A stretch of 64,000 nucleotides of DNA. Origin: Olsenella uli. Its GTDB lineage: Bacteria > Actinomycetota > Coriobacteriia > Coriobacteriales > Atopobiaceae. This document shows positions 1 to 8,503 of this stretch, piece by piece. Position 1 is the stretch's first letter. Every line of letters begins with the position of its first letter. A model generated the notes under the pieces. That model made no database searches. It saw nothing but the letters and a program-made list of their open reading frames with translations, and was not told where the DNA came from. The DNA lies in assembly GCF_016900775.1 (NCBI RefSeq), contig NZ_JACJKN010000003.1, positions 123,405 through 187,404 of the forward strand. Direction: 5' to 3'. Made by a program: the position numbers and the translations under genes.

Positions 1-125
1 CGGGCACTTTTCGGCGGACGTCGCGTTCCGCGCCGCAGCCGTCATCTGGGGCGCACGCGGCAGGCGACGGTGTAAAGTGGGTCGGATAGCCCGCCGCACG
101 ACCGGCCCATCATGCGAGGAAGCAC

Positions 126-692
126 ATGAACCGCACCATCATCTCCGCCCAGGCGCTCCGCCTCTTCCAGGAGCGCGGCTACGAGAACGTGACCGTCCAG
201 GACATCTGCGACGCGTGCGAGATAACCAAGCCCACCTTCTACCGCTACGTGCCCTCCAAGGAGGAGCTCGTGGTGGAGGTCTACGACGACATCACGATCC
301 GCCTCTCGCAGCGGCTGCTCGCCGTAGCGGGCTCGGGCAACTACTGGGAGCAGCTCGTCACCTGCTTTGACACCCTCTACCAGGAGAGCTCCAAGCTGGG
401 GGCGGGCCTTTTCAGCCAGGCCATGATCGCCAACCTGCAGGAGGACCGCCACACCTTTGACATGCGCCCCTATCTCACCGAGGTCGCGGTGGACATCATC
501 CGCCGCGCGCAGGCGGCGGGCCAGGTGCAAAACGCCGCACCGGCCGAGCGGCTCTACGAGGCGGCCTCGCACATGTTCAGCGGCTACGAGCTCCTCTGGT
601 GCATCCGGCGCGGCGCCACCAACTGGCGCGACGACCTTCTCGCCAGCCTCGAGGCGATCTTCGAGGTGCCCGAGGAGTGGCGCGTGAGGTAG
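126..692 (+). CDS. TetR/AcrR family transcriptional regulator
   Basis: This 188-residue protein has the family layout. An N-terminal helix-turn-helix lies at about residues 7-50 (SAQALRLFQERGYENVTVQDI followed by CEITKPTFYRYVPSKEEL is the classic TetR recognition-helix pattern). An all-helical ligand-binding half covers residues 60-185. Such proteins are dimeric repressors released by a small ligand. The ATG at 126 is preceded by GAGGAAG. No partner gene is adjacent on the same strand; the next gene is convergent, so its target cannot be read from context. The first 125 bases of the window show no gene. Family call is firm; the ligand is unknown. Confidence 0.9.
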   Translation: MNRTIISAQALRLFQERGYENVTVQDICDACEITKPTFYRYVPSKEELVVEVYDDITIRLSQRLLAVAGSGNYWEQLVTCFDTLYQESSKLGAGLFSQAMIANLQEDRHTFDMRPYLTEVAVDIIRRAQAAGQVQNAAPAERLYEAASHMFSGYELLWCIRRGATNWRDDLLASLEAIFEVPEEWRVR

Positions 693-756
693 GCCCCGGC
701 GCACCCTTCTCGCCTGCGTGACGCCCGCGCCTTCTCGCCCGCGCCTTCTCGCCGAA

Positions 757-814
757 ACAGAGCGAGCCGACAAAAACGTGTGCTCGGGGACGTCTTTTTG
801 TCGATTGGCCCTGT
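757..814. repeat. Imperfect intergenic palindrome, family C (ACAGAG...CCGACAAAAACGT)
   Basis: Two inverted arms of about 23-25 bases (757-779 and 790-814) meet between the convergent TetR and HAD genes. The arm word ACAGAG...CGACAAAAACGT recurs, much more perfectly, at 22695-22752 and in related form at 12412-12477. It probably works as a bidirectional terminator hairpin. Three copies of CTTCTCGC precede it at about 709-750. Confidence 0.6.
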
Positions 815-836
815 CTGGGTGCCGGGGCATAGTCGG

Positions 837-1523
837 CTACGACCGGCCGAAGAACCGCCTCAGCAGCTCGGGGTAGTCCCGCGCCATCAGGCCCTCGTCC
901 ACGGCCGCGCCGAGCCGGACGCGCTTGCGCTCCGTCGGGACCATGCCGATAAACGCGCAGCCCGCCCGCAGCGAGGTCTCAAAGTCCCGCCGCGTGTCGC
1001 CCACGAAGACGGTCGTCTCCGGGCGGCCGCCCATCAGCTCGAGGACGCGGTCGACGCTCCACGTGTTGGGCTTCAGGCGCTCCGGGTGCGCGCCGTCTCG
1101 CCCCACCACCGGAAGCGGCCCGATGGACGTGCGCTCGAGGAAGGCGCCGACCGCGCGGGCGGAGTTGTTGGTCGCCACGCCGACCCGATACCCCGCGCCC
1201 CTCCAGAAGTCGACGGCCTCGGCCACGCCCGCGACCGCGGGGCCCGTCCCGGCGGCCGCCACCTCGGCGTCGGAGAGAATCTCGTCTGCCCTGAGCAGGG
1301 CCTCCGCGCGCTCCTTGGGACGGTCCGCGGTCTGCGCCAGCACGGCGTCGAAGGCGTCGAACGCGTCCAGCGCCTCGTCGAAGTCAATCGAGAGCCGCCC
1401 GAGCTCCTCACGCATCCTGTGCCTCGTTGCGGCGAGGTCATGGTTCTGGAAGAGCAGGCACATCGTCCCGTCGAAGTCCAGGATCACGCTTTCGCAGCCC
1501 CCGTGGCCAGCCCTGCGACCCAC
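837..1523 (-). CDS. HAD-superfamily hydrolase
   Basis: A 228-residue phosphatase-type HAD protein. Motif I is seen as LDFDGTM near residue 16 (nucleophile Asp). A helical cap follows. Motif II is in GVATNNS, a lysine occurs in RLKPNTWS, and the acidic motif III/IV is FVGDTRRDFETS. These are the Mg-dependent aspartyl-phosphate chemistry residues. The GTG start at 1523 lies three bases after the stop of the upstream acetyltransferase, with GGGAGGT as ribosome site, so the two genes are translationally coupled. The phosphate substrate cannot be deduced; Gph- or nucleotidase-like roles are both possible. Confidence 0.85.
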   Translation of the reverse strand: MGRRAGHGGCESVILDFDGTMCLLFQNHDLAATRHRMREELGRLSIDFDEALDAFDAFDAVLAQTADRPKERAEALLRADEILSDAEVAAAGTGPAVAGVAEAVDFWRGAGYRVGVATNNSARAVGAFLERTSIGPLPVVGRDGAHPERLKPNTWSVDRVLELMGGRPETTVFVGDTRRDFETSLRAGCAFIGMVPTERKRVRLGAAVDEGLMARDYPELLRRFFGRS

Positions 1524-1526
1524 GGC

Positions 1527-2138
1527 CTACCTCCCCTCCCCCTCGGCGCCAGCCGGCAAGACCGGCTCCACGAGGTCGCGCTCCGACACCTCGCGAATCA
1601 CGCGGCAGGGCACGCCGGCCGCGATCACGCCGGTGGGCACGTCCCGCGTGACCACGCTTCCCGCCCCGATCACGCTGCCGTCGCCGATGGTGACGCCGCC
1701 GCAGACGGTCACGTTGGCGCCCAGCCAGACGTTGTCGCCCAGCGTGATGGGGGCCGAGGTCTGGATGCCCGCCGCGCGCTGGGCGGGGTGCACCGCGTGG
1801 CCGGCGCAGGCGAGCACGCAGCCGGGCGCGATGAACGTGCCCTCGCCGATGCTGATGGGCGAGGTGTCCAGGAACGCGCAGTTGTAGTTCACGAGCGCAA
1901 AGCCATGGAAGTGGATGTTGAAGCCGTAGTCGCAGCGAAACGTGGGCTTGACCGTCGCGCGCGGGTGCCACGTGCCGAAGAGCTCGGCCAGGATCTCCGA
2001 GCGCGCCTCCGCGTCCGCGGGGTCCAGCTGGTTGAAGCGCCAGCAGAGACGCTGGGCGCGCGGCTGCAGGTCGTTGGGCATGTCGAGGTAGCTCACGGCA
2101 TAGGGCGCGTCAGAGCGCATGAGGTCGAGCGCGGTCAT
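1527..2138 (-). CDS. Maltose/galactoside O-acetyltransferase family (left-handed beta-helix)
   Basis: A 203-residue Maa/LacA/NodL-type acetyltransferase that moves acetyl from acetyl-CoA to a sugar hydroxyl. The N-terminal mac domain (about 1-65) is followed by hexapeptide repeats. Signatures include FNIHFHGFALVNYNC, the catalytic-His segment CAGHAVHP, and the CoA-side coil GDNVWLGANVTVCGGVTIGDGSVIGAGSVV. I chose the ATG at 2138 (AAGAAGAACGG upstream) rather than an open extension to 2282, because the family begins here and the extension would overlap the divergent nitroreductase promoter. It is coupled to the downstream HAD gene. Confidence 0.9.
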   Translation of the reverse strand: MTALDLMRSDAPYAVSYLDMPNDLQPRAQRLCWRFNQLDPADAEARSEILAELFGTWHPRATVKPTFRCDYGFNIHFHGFALVNYNCAFLDTSPISIGEGTFIAPGCVLACAGHAVHPAQRAAGIQTSAPITLGDNVWLGANVTVCGGVTIGDGSVIGAGSVVTRDVPTGVIAAGVPCRVIREVSERDLVEPVLPAGAEGEGR

Positions 2139-2262
2139 GGGGGTCCGTTCTTCTTGGCGTTTCCGGCGCGGCCATTGTACAGCCCGGGGCGGGCGACGTG
2201 ACGGCAGGCGTATCATTGGCGCAGGAGAACAGGTGGACCGCAACCGAGAGGGAGTGACCGAG

Positions 2263-2778
2263 ATGGAGTTCACGGACGTCATCGCCAGGCGCTACTCATG
2301 CAAGAAGTATGATGAGGCCCGTCAGGTGGAGCCCGAGGCGCTCGAGAAGATCCTCGAGGCGGGCCGGCTTGCCCCTACCGCCAAGAACCTGCAGGAGCAG
2401 CGCGTCTACGTGCTGCAGAGCGCCGAGTCGCTCGCCGCCGTGGACGAGCTCACGCCCTGCCGCTACGGCGCGCCCACGGTCCTGGCCGTCGCCTTTGACA
2501 CCACGAACGTCTACACCTATCCCGGCGACGCGCGCGACTCCGGCATCGAGGACGCGGCGATCGTGGCCACGCACATGGTCCTGGCCGCCTGCGACGCGGG
2601 CGTGGACAGCTGCTGGCTCAACCGCTTTGACCCGGACGTTGCCAAGGAGCGCCTGGGCCTGCCCGAGAACGAGGAGCTCCTTATGCTGCTCGACCTCGGC
2701 TACGCCGCCGAGGGCACGGGGCCGCTCCCCAACCACGAGAGCAGAAGACCACTGTCCGAGACGGTGACGTATCGGTAG
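2263..2778 (+). CDS. Nitroreductase-family flavoprotein
   Basis: A 171-residue FMN-dependent NAD(P)H oxidoreductase of the nitroreductase fold, at the short end of the family. The N-terminal FMN-binding RRYSCKKYDEARQVEPEALE and AGRLAPTAKN motifs are clear, as is the C-terminal GYAAEGTGPLP segment. Start ATG 2263 has GAGAGGGAG upstream; the reading frame is open to 2119 but without family sequence. It lies 12 bases before the P-loop gene, suggesting co-transcription. The physiological substrate is unknown. Confidence 0.88.
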   Translation: MEFTDVIARRYSCKKYDEARQVEPEALEKILEAGRLAPTAKNLQEQRVYVLQSAESLAAVDELTPCRYGAPTVLAVAFDTTNVYTYPGDARDSGIEDAAIVATHMVLAACDAGVDSCWLNRFDPDVAKERLGLPENEELLMLLDLGYAAEGTGPLPNHESRRPLSETVTYR

Positions 2779-2790
2779 GGAGCGTCCCCT

Positions 2791-3312
2791 ATGAAGCAGC
2801 TCTACCTCATCGGCGGCACGATGGGCGTGGGCAAGACAACGGTCGCGCGGATTCTGCGCGACCGCCTGCCCGCCGCCGTCATGCTCGATGGGGACTGGTG
2901 CTGGGACGCGCGCCCCTTTGTGGTGACAGACGAGACACGCGCCATGGTGCTCGACAACATCTGCCACCTGCTGGGCAACTTCCTGCGCACAAGCACCTAC
3001 CAGAACGTCGTCTTCAGCTGGGTCATGCACGAGCAGGGCATCATCGACCAGATCCTGCGGCGGCTGCCTATTGCGGAGCTGGGCTGCCGGGTGGTCTCCG
3101 TCTCCCTGACCTGCCGGGAGGACGTGCTCCGAAGCAGACTGGAAGCCGACGTGCGCGCGGGCCTGAGGGAGCCGGACATCATCGGGAGAAGCATCCAGCG
3201 GCTGTCGCTCTACCGAGAGCTCAGGACCGTACTCCTCGACACCTCAGACATGACGCCCGAGGATGTGGCGGAGGGCATCATCGAGATTGGCGCGGGGACG
3301 GGCGCGGGCTGA
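2791..3312 (+). CDS. P-loop nucleotide kinase-like (AAA_33) protein
   Basis: A 173-residue cytoplasmic protein with a Walker A loop at residues 9-16 (GTMGVGKT) directly after a beta strand, followed by LDGDWCW, where an acidic residue could bind substrate. The rest resembles small-molecule or nucleoside kinases of the AAA_33 group; a basic stretch near residues 110-135 (CREDVLRSRL) may form the lid. It starts 12 bases after the nitroreductase stop with GTAGGGAG as ribosome site. Specific substrate unknown. Confidence 0.75.
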   Translation: MKQLYLIGGTMGVGKTTVARILRDRLPAAVMLDGDWCWDARPFVVTDETRAMVLDNICHLLGNFLRTSTYQNVVFSWVMHEQGIIDQILRRLPIAELGCRVVSVSLTCREDVLRSRLEADVRAGLREPDIIGRSIQRLSLYRELRTVLLDTSDMTPEDVAEGIIEIGAGTGAG

Positions 3313-3526
3313 ATTGGAGCCCGCACCCGTCCCCGTCGGTCCAACTCCCCAACTCAAAACAGTCCAACTCCCCAAGTTGCCCGTATTTTCCCAGTTAGAC
3401 AGCATATACGGACGAGTGGCCAGCACTCACTTTCCCAATGGGAGCTTGAACGGAAGCATCTAGACACCTTTTCTCTCTTTCGCGGCGAATTGCTTCCTAC
3501 GCGCATGGCCACAACACCGCTCGCGG

Positions 3527-3847
3527 ATGAGTATCATCCGACTGCCGATACTATTTCAAATTATCGAGCTCGTTCTTATACCGACATCTGCGACGTCAGC
3601 AAACGGTCAGACGACGGAAAGACATCACGTGAGATTTGAGGAGGCGTGCAAGATTTGGAAAGACCCACTCTACTATCGTGTTTGTGTCTCCACAGAACCA
3701 GAGGAGCGCTGGCTCGCAGTTGGCAGGGTCTCCAAGTCGCTATACCTCTCCGCAATCATTACGTACCGAGGCGAGAACGGGGAGAGCGTCAGGATCATCT
3801 CCGCACGACGTTCCACGAAGCTTGAGATTGAGAGATACCATGGATAA
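3527..3847 (+). CDS. brnT: BrnT-type ribonuclease toxin, N terminus doubtful
   Basis: From about residue 35 on the protein matches the BrnT core: HHVRFEEACKIWKDP, then EERWLAVGRV, ITYRGENGESVRIISARRST and a terminal ERYHG. BrnT is a RelE-like mRNA-cleaving toxin. The usual N-terminal W-D-x-x-K-x-x-x-N-x-x-K block is not in this frame. A partial match (CDVSK) sits in another frame just upstream, so a small frameshift may have damaged the gene, or the start is divergent. The surrounding 3.3-3.9 kb is visibly less GC-rich than its neighbours, consistent with transfer. The ATG at 3527 is only the first in frame. It overlaps brnA by 8 bases. Confidence 0.65.
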   Translation: MSIIRLPILFQIIELVLIPTSATSANGQTTERHHVRFEEACKIWKDPLYYRVCVSTEPEERWLAVGRVSKSLYLSAIITYRGENGESVRIISARRSTKLEIERYHG

Positions 3848-4112
3848 GAGAATCAGCTCCCAGCAGGCAGAGGACATCTTCGACGAGGGCGGGGACGTCC
3901 TCCCCTACGCGGATGAGGCGACCTTCGAGCGGCCCCACCAGTCCCAGCGCCGCGTGAGCATAGACATGAACGAGCCCATGGTCGCTCGGCTTGACGGCTA
4001 TGCGAGCGAATATGGCGTCACGCGCCAGTCGCTCATGAAGATCTGGCTGGCGGAGCGCCTTGACCAGGAGGACGATCGCAAGGCGAGAAGAACGGCGTCA
4101 GCGCCGCTCTAG
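3840..4112 (+). CDS. brnA: BrnA-type antitoxin
   Basis: A 90-residue antitoxin: an N-terminal toxin-wrapping region and a C-terminal ribbon-helix-helix segment (RRVSIDMNEPMVARLDGYA, then YGVTRQSLMKIWLAERL, a signature of BrnA). BrnA neutralises BrnT and represses its own operon. The ATG at 3840 lies inside the end of brnT (ATGGATAA), giving the usual overlapping arrangement, here toxin first. The C terminus is basic and ends just before a convergent gene. Confidence 0.88.
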   Translation: MDKRISSQQAEDIFDEGGDVLPYADEATFERPHQSQRRVSIDMNEPMVARLDGYASEYGVTRQSLMKIWLAERLDQEDDRKARRTASAPL

Positions 4113-4137
4113 CCGCAGGCCGCGCCGTCCTTCTCGC

Positions 4138-4752
4138 CTACTCCTCGTCCGGCTGCTGGCCGTCGTGGGCGGCCCAGGCGCACGGGCCCAGGTCAAAGCC
4201 GTCGAAGCGCGCCGTGAACGACGAGTCCTCCGGCGAGCACGCGTAGACGCCAAAGTTCACCTCGCCCGTCGCCGCCGCCAGGTGGCAGACGCGCATCTGC
4301 GAGAAGGTCACGCCGTCGCGCGAGCACTCAACGCGGAAGTCGTCCCCGCGGCGCGAGAGCCGGTACCACATCTGGCGCTCGTCCGCGGGAATCTCGGTGG
4401 TGGCCCAGTCGGACCAGCCGCCGTTGGTGACCACGCTCCCCAGGTGCTGGAAGCGCTCGTTCTCGTACTCGACGGACGCCTTGAGCCAGTTCTCCGAGTC
4501 CAGGTAGATCACGATGCCGCACTGGTCGAAGCGGCGGTGGCTCTGGGAGAAGTCCGTGCGCACCGTGAAGCTGAAGTATCTCTCGCCCGTGCGCGCCTGC
4601 AGGACGGGTGCGTTGTCGTTGCGGAAGTGGTAGTAGGTTCGCTGCCAGAGGTCGGTGTGCGGGAGCGTGGTGATCTCGAGCGCGCCGTCACGCACCGCGC
4701 ACGCCGCCGGCTCGCGCGTCCAAGTGAAGTCTTTCAGGTCCATCTCCACCAT
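4138..4752 (-). CDS. DUF1349 (concanavalin-like fold) protein
   Basis: A 204-residue protein without signal peptide that matches DUF1349, a beta-jelly-roll family. Visible signatures are FTWTREP at the N terminus, DLWQRTYYHFRNDNAPVL, FSFTVRTDF, the DQCGIVIYLDSENWLKASVEYE core and GEVNFGVYACSPEDSSFTARFD. Proteins of this family are cytosolic and poorly characterised; carbohydrate binding is assumed from the fold only. It stands alone, convergent with brnA and upstream of metQ's end, with ATG at 4752. Confidence 0.85.
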   Translation of the reverse strand: MVEMDLKDFTWTREPAACAVRDGALEITTLPHTDLWQRTYYHFRNDNAPVLQARTGERYFSFTVRTDFSQSHRRFDQCGIVIYLDSENWLKASVEYENERFQHLGSVVTNGGWSDWATTEIPADERQMWYRLSRRGDDFRVECSRDGVTFSQMRVCHLAAATGEVNFGVYACSPEDSSFTARFDGFDLGPCAWAAHDGQQPDEE

Positions 4753-4805
4753 GCCTCCTCCTCGCTCTCGCCCTTCGGGCTATTGTATCGTCCGCCGATG
4801 GAGGA

Positions 4806-4855
4806 GCGTGACAGGGGGACGGAGCGGTGACAACTCCTCCGTCCCCCTGTCACGC
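4806..4855. terminator. Perfect 19-bp inverted repeat after metQ (family E)
   Basis: Arms 4806-4824 and 4837-4855 are exact reverse complements (GCGTGACAGGGGGACGGAG) around a 12-base loop, immediately after the metQ stop. No U-run follows. It may end the metNIQ transcript. The GGGGAC core is shared with short repeats at 5728, 29925, 52191 and 59692. Confidence 0.6.
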
Positions 4856-4857
4856 AT

Positions 4858-5703
4858 CTAGAAGGCCTGGACGGAGGCGCCGAAGGTCTCCTGGAGGTAT
4901 GTCGCGAAGTCGTCGCCCTTGAGGACCTCCACCAGCGCGGCGATACGCTCGTCGTCCTTCAGCTCGGGGCGCGTGGCGATGATGTTGACGTACTGCTCGC
5001 GGACGGCCGTGGAGTCGGCGTTCTCGGTCGCCACGGCGTCGTCGAGCGAAAGGCCCGCGTCAATGGCGTAGTTGCCGTTGATGATGGCAAAGTCCACGTC
5101 GGCGAGCGTGGAGGGCAGCACGGCCGCCTCCTGCTCCACGATCTTCAGGCCGTGGGGGTTGTCGGTGATGTCGTTGGCCGTGGCCGTGACGCCGGCGGCC
5201 TCGTCGAGCGTGATGAGGCCGAGGTCCTGCAGCAGGAGCAGCGCGCGCCCCTCGTTGGTGGGGTCGTTGGGCACGGAGATCGTGGCGCCGTCGGCAATGC
5301 TATCGAGGTCGTTCGAGCGGCCGGGGAAGATGCCGAACGGCTCGTAGTGGATGGCCCCGGCGTTCACGAGGTCGGACCCGTTCTCCTCGTTGTAGTTGTT
5401 GAGATAGTTGATGTGCTGGAAGTAGTTGGCGTCGAGCTCGCCGGAGATCACGTCCTCGTTGGGCTTGAGGTAGTCGGTGTACTCGACCACGTTGAGCGCG
5501 ATGCCCCTCTCCTCGAGGCGCGGGGCGGCGAAGTCGTTGAGGATCTCCGCGTGCGGGCTCGGCGAGGCGCCGATGCGCAGCGTCGCGGGGCCGGCGTCGG
5601 CCGGGGCGGAGCCGGCGTCGCATGCCGCGAGCGAGCCTGCGGCCGCAAGCGCGAGGCCGGCGAGAAGGGAGCGGCGGGAAATGTTAGAGGTAACGAACTT
5701 CAT
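4858..5703 (-). CDS. metQ: Methionine ABC transporter substrate-binding lipoprotein
   Basis: A 281-residue NlpA/MetQ family lipoprotein. The signal sequence carries RR and ends in lipobox SLAAC at about residue 28, so the protein is lipid-anchored outside the membrane. Core motifs LRIGASPSPHAEIL, DYLKPNEDV, LDANYFQHINYL and GIFPGRSNDLDSIADGATISVPNDPTNEGRAL are diagnostic, as is AIINGNYA. It delivers methionine (or methionine derivatives) to MetNI. It is last in the metN-metI-metQ operon, 48 bases after metI, with AAGGAGAAG before the ATG. Confidence 0.96.
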   Translation of the reverse strand: MKFVTSNISRRSLLAGLALAAAGSLAACDAGSAPADAGPATLRIGASPSPHAEILNDFAAPRLEERGIALNVVEYTDYLKPNEDVISGELDANYFQHINYLNNYNEENGSDLVNAGAIHYEPFGIFPGRSNDLDSIADGATISVPNDPTNEGRALLLLQDLGLITLDEAAGVTATANDITDNPHGLKIVEQEAAVLPSTLADVDFAIINGNYAIDAGLSLDDAVATENADSTAVREQYVNIIATRPELKDDERIAALVEVLKGDDFATYLQETFGASVQAF

Positions 5704-5751
5704 GGTTCTTCTCCTTGGTCAGTTGGTTGGGGGCTGTCCCCCTGTGCGGAA

Positions 5752-6424
5752 TCAGCTGTTGGAGCGATGGTCAACGCGGCGGGCCACCAGGTCGCACGCG
5801 CTCTGGATGACCTGTACGATGGCCACGAGGATGACCACCGCGGCGATCATGACGTCGGACTGGTAGCGGTAGTAGCCGTAGCGGATGGCGATGTCGCCCA
5901 GGCCGCCCGCCCCCACGGCGCCGGCGATGGCGGTGTAGCCGAGCACGGCGATGAGCACCACGGCCACGCCGCGCGTGAGCGACGGCAGGGCCTCGGGCAG
6001 AAGCGCCGAGAAGACCACACGCGGCACCGAGGCACCGCAGGCCTCCACGGCCTCGACGCTCTCGCGCGGGACCTCGGCGAGCGACTGCTCCACCATGCGC
6101 GCGATGAAGGGCGTGGCGGAGAGCACGAGCGGCGGGATGGTGCCCAGGATGCCCGAGCCCGTGCCCATGATGAGGCGCGTGAGCGGGATGACGGACACCA
6201 TGAGCACGATGAACGGGAACGAGCGGCAGATGTTGACCGCCCAGCCGAGCACGGCGTTGAGCGCGCGCAGGGGGCGAAGCGACCCGGGCGCGGTGAGGTA
6301 GAGCACCACGCCGAGGGCGATGCCCAGCGCATAGGAGATGGCCGTGGGCACGAGCAGCATGACGAGCGTCTCGCCGGTGCCCCGGAGCAGCAGCTCGCCG
6401 TACTCGGCGAAAAAGTCGGAAAGG

Positions 6425-6441
<17 letters not shown>
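5752..6441 (-). CDS. metI: Methionine ABC transporter permease
   Basis: A 229-residue five-to-six helix permease of the MetI family, membrane half of the methionine importer. The EAA loop that contacts the ATPase is seen as EAVEACGASVPRVVFSALLPEALPSL. The N-terminal helix (LLRGTGETLVMLLVPTAISYALGIALG) is typical. It overlaps the 3' end of metN by 17 bases, indicating translational coupling. ATG 6441 is used here; an in-frame ATG at 6432 is an alternative. Confidence 0.96.
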
Positions 6442-7174
<733 letters not shown>

Positions 7175-7209
7175 GCGAGAGGCTCCGCTCGATGAGTGGG
7201 ATGGGTCTG

Positions 7210-7269
7210 GGCGGCCTCCCGCCGGAGGCAGCCCGCGAGGGCGCCCGGTCTCCTAGCGCCCGACCTCGC
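7210..7269 (-). promoter_or_regulatory. Candidate attenuator hairpins between leader peptide and metN
   Basis: Read on the minus strand, the end of the leader ORF and the following bases form a stem (GCGA + GGGCGC pairing with GCGCCC + TCGC; 7235-7269) whose loop holds the leader stop codon. A second stem (GGC/GCC plus GCCTCC/GGAGGC; 7210-7233) follows. A ribosome finishing the leader would cover the left arm of the first stem; one stalled on the Met codons would not. No U-tract is visible, so control could act on translation or by Rho. Structure is inferred by eye. Confidence 0.5.
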
Positions 7270-7354
7270 GGCATGGCGCGTCAGAGTGCCCGGGCTTGGG
7301 CATCTGCATGACCACCATGGCCATCATCGAAGTATGTGCGGCAGCAATGTTCAT
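7253..7354 (-). CDS. Methionine-rich leader peptide of the metNIQ operon (33 aa)
   Basis: A short ORF ahead of metN with ATG at 7354 and TAG at 7255-7253. An AAGGTAG element lies at ribosome-site distance. It encodes 33 residues, of which six are methionine; five fall within nine codons (residues 10, 11, 13, 16, 18: MMAMVVMQM). Clustered codons for the transported amino acid directly upstream of a methionine transporter are what ribosome-mediated attenuation looks like (compare trp, his, leu leaders). The stop codon lies in the loop of a hairpin. I see no SAM riboswitch here. The ORF is certain; the function is inferred. Confidence 0.68.
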   Translation of the reverse strand: MNIAAAHTSMMAMVVMQMPKPGHSDAPCREVGR

Positions 7355-7394
7355 GCGGGCTACCTTATCAGCCCGAGGGCGGGGGCGAGAAAGA

Positions 7395-7419
7395 CGTAAC
7401 ATTCTTGAAAAGTGTTACG
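7395..7419. promoter_or_regulatory. 25-bp inverted repeat CGTAACA-N11-TGTTACG, candidate operator
   Basis: Perfect 7-base arms separated by 11 bases, located about 40 bases upstream of the Met-rich leader and downstream of the DUF2798 stop, in a locally AT-rich stretch. Size and symmetry fit a dimeric repressor or activator site in the metNIQ promoter region. The cognate regulator is not recognisable in the window. Confidence 0.5.
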
Positions 7420-7483
7420 AAAAGCGGGGACGCGCCCGCGCGCATCCCCGCCCCCTGCCTGTGCCCCGACCGGGGCCGCGCGC

Positions 7484-7990
7484 CTACTCGGCGGCAGGCG
7501 GCTCGGCGAGCACGGTCCCCTCCGGGAAGAGCGTGCGGAAGAGCCAGCGAGAGAGCGGGCCGGCCACGAGCAGGTTCCACGGCAGCGCGGCAATGAAGTT
7601 CCAGGGGATGTTGGCGAGCCACGTCATCGGCACGGCGGCGACGTCGCCCGTGTGCACGGCGGCCTCGAGCGCGCCATAGAGGGACATGAGGAGCACCATC
7701 GGGAACACCATGCACGTGCTGACGGCCAGCGTGATGGCGGTGCGGGAGCTCTTACCCGGCGTCACGAGGAAGCGGAACGCAAACCACTTGGCGGCGCGGC
7801 TCGCCACGAGGACGTCAAGCAGCATGGCCACCACGTAGGCCGGGGAAAGGCCCAGCCACGCCTGCGCCACCACGCTAGGGCCAAGCTGCCAGCCGTGGAC
7901 GCGCAAGACGTTGTAGACGGACATCCAGAGCACCATGCAGAAGCACATGATGACGGTGAAGATGAGGCTCTCTCGCTTGTTGGTGGGCAT
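7484..7990 (-). CDS. DUF2798 membrane protein
   Basis: A 168-residue protein of four predicted membrane helices in two DUF2798 repeats. The first starts PTNKRESLIFTVIMCFCMVLWMS; the second includes LAVSTCMVFPMVLLMSLYGAL. The family is small and functionally uncharacterised. ATG 7990 is chosen because the DUF2798 match begins there and a GAAAGG site precedes it; the frame is open to 8113 with no membrane or family sequence. Encoded alone between yccF and the metNIQ leader. Confidence 0.85.
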   Translation of the reverse strand: MPTNKRESLIFTVIMCFCMVLWMSVYNVLRVHGWQLGPSVVAQAWLGLSPAYVVAMLLDVLVASRAAKWFAFRFLVTPGKSSRTAITLAVSTCMVFPMVLLMSLYGALEAAVHTGDVAAVPMTWLANIPWNFIAALPWNLLVAGPLSRWLFRTLFPEGTVLAEPPAAE

Positions 7991-8134
7991 GTGACACAGG
8001 GCCTTTCTCGACGGGACCCGCAGGCGCGGGCGGACACGAGGAGCTACCCTACCAAGTTTTTTGCCCTTCGTAAGCGGAGAGTCTGTGAACGCCGGGACGG
8101 CGAGGCTTGACATCCGACGCGCCCCTCCGGGACG

Positions 8135-8503
8135 TCACCTCACCGTGGCGCCAAACGGCAGCAGGGCGAGCTTTGCCATCTTGAAGAGCTGCAGGCCAAA
8201 CGGGATGCCCACGACCGTGACGCAGAACGCGGCGCCCTCGGCAAGATAGCAGAGCGCCGACCACCAGCCACCGAGCAGCACCCAGACCACGTTGGCCACG
8301 AGCGACGGCGCGCCGCCCCCGTACTCGATCGTCTTGCCGAAGGGTGCGAGCGTGAGCGCCGCCATCTTGAACGCCTGGCGGCCGAGCGGGATGCCGACGA
8401 TCGTGACGGAGCAGATCACGCCGGCAAGGAGAAACCCGAGCGCCGTGACCCAGCCTCCGGTGAGGATCCAGATGATGTTGAATACCACGCTGAGGCAGCC
8501 CAT
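8135..8503 (-). CDS. YccF-domain inner membrane protein
   Basis: A 122-residue protein made of two YccF (DUF307) repeats: residues 1-55 (IIWILTGGW...VGIPLGRQAFKMA) and 65-122 (VVWVLLGGWWSAL...VGIPFGLQLFKMAKLALLPFG). Each has a hydrophobic hairpin ending in the VGIP-G-Q-FKMA signature. YccF proteins are cytoplasmic-membrane proteins of unknown role. ATG 8503 fits the family N terminus (MGCLSVVFNI). It is divergent from the large wall-anchored phosphoesterase gene. Confidence 0.9.
   Translation of the reverse strand: MGCLSVVFNIIWILTGGWVTALGFLLAGVICSVTIVGIPLGRQAFKMAALTLAPFGKTIEYGGGAPSLVANVVWVLLGGWWSALCYLAEGAAFCVTVVGIPFGLQLFKMAKLALLPFGATVR

Noticed and set aside
7175..7420. SAM riboswitch upstream of metN
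   Set aside because: No recognisable SAM-I/SAM-II/S_MK conserved core; the Met-codon leader explains the region better.
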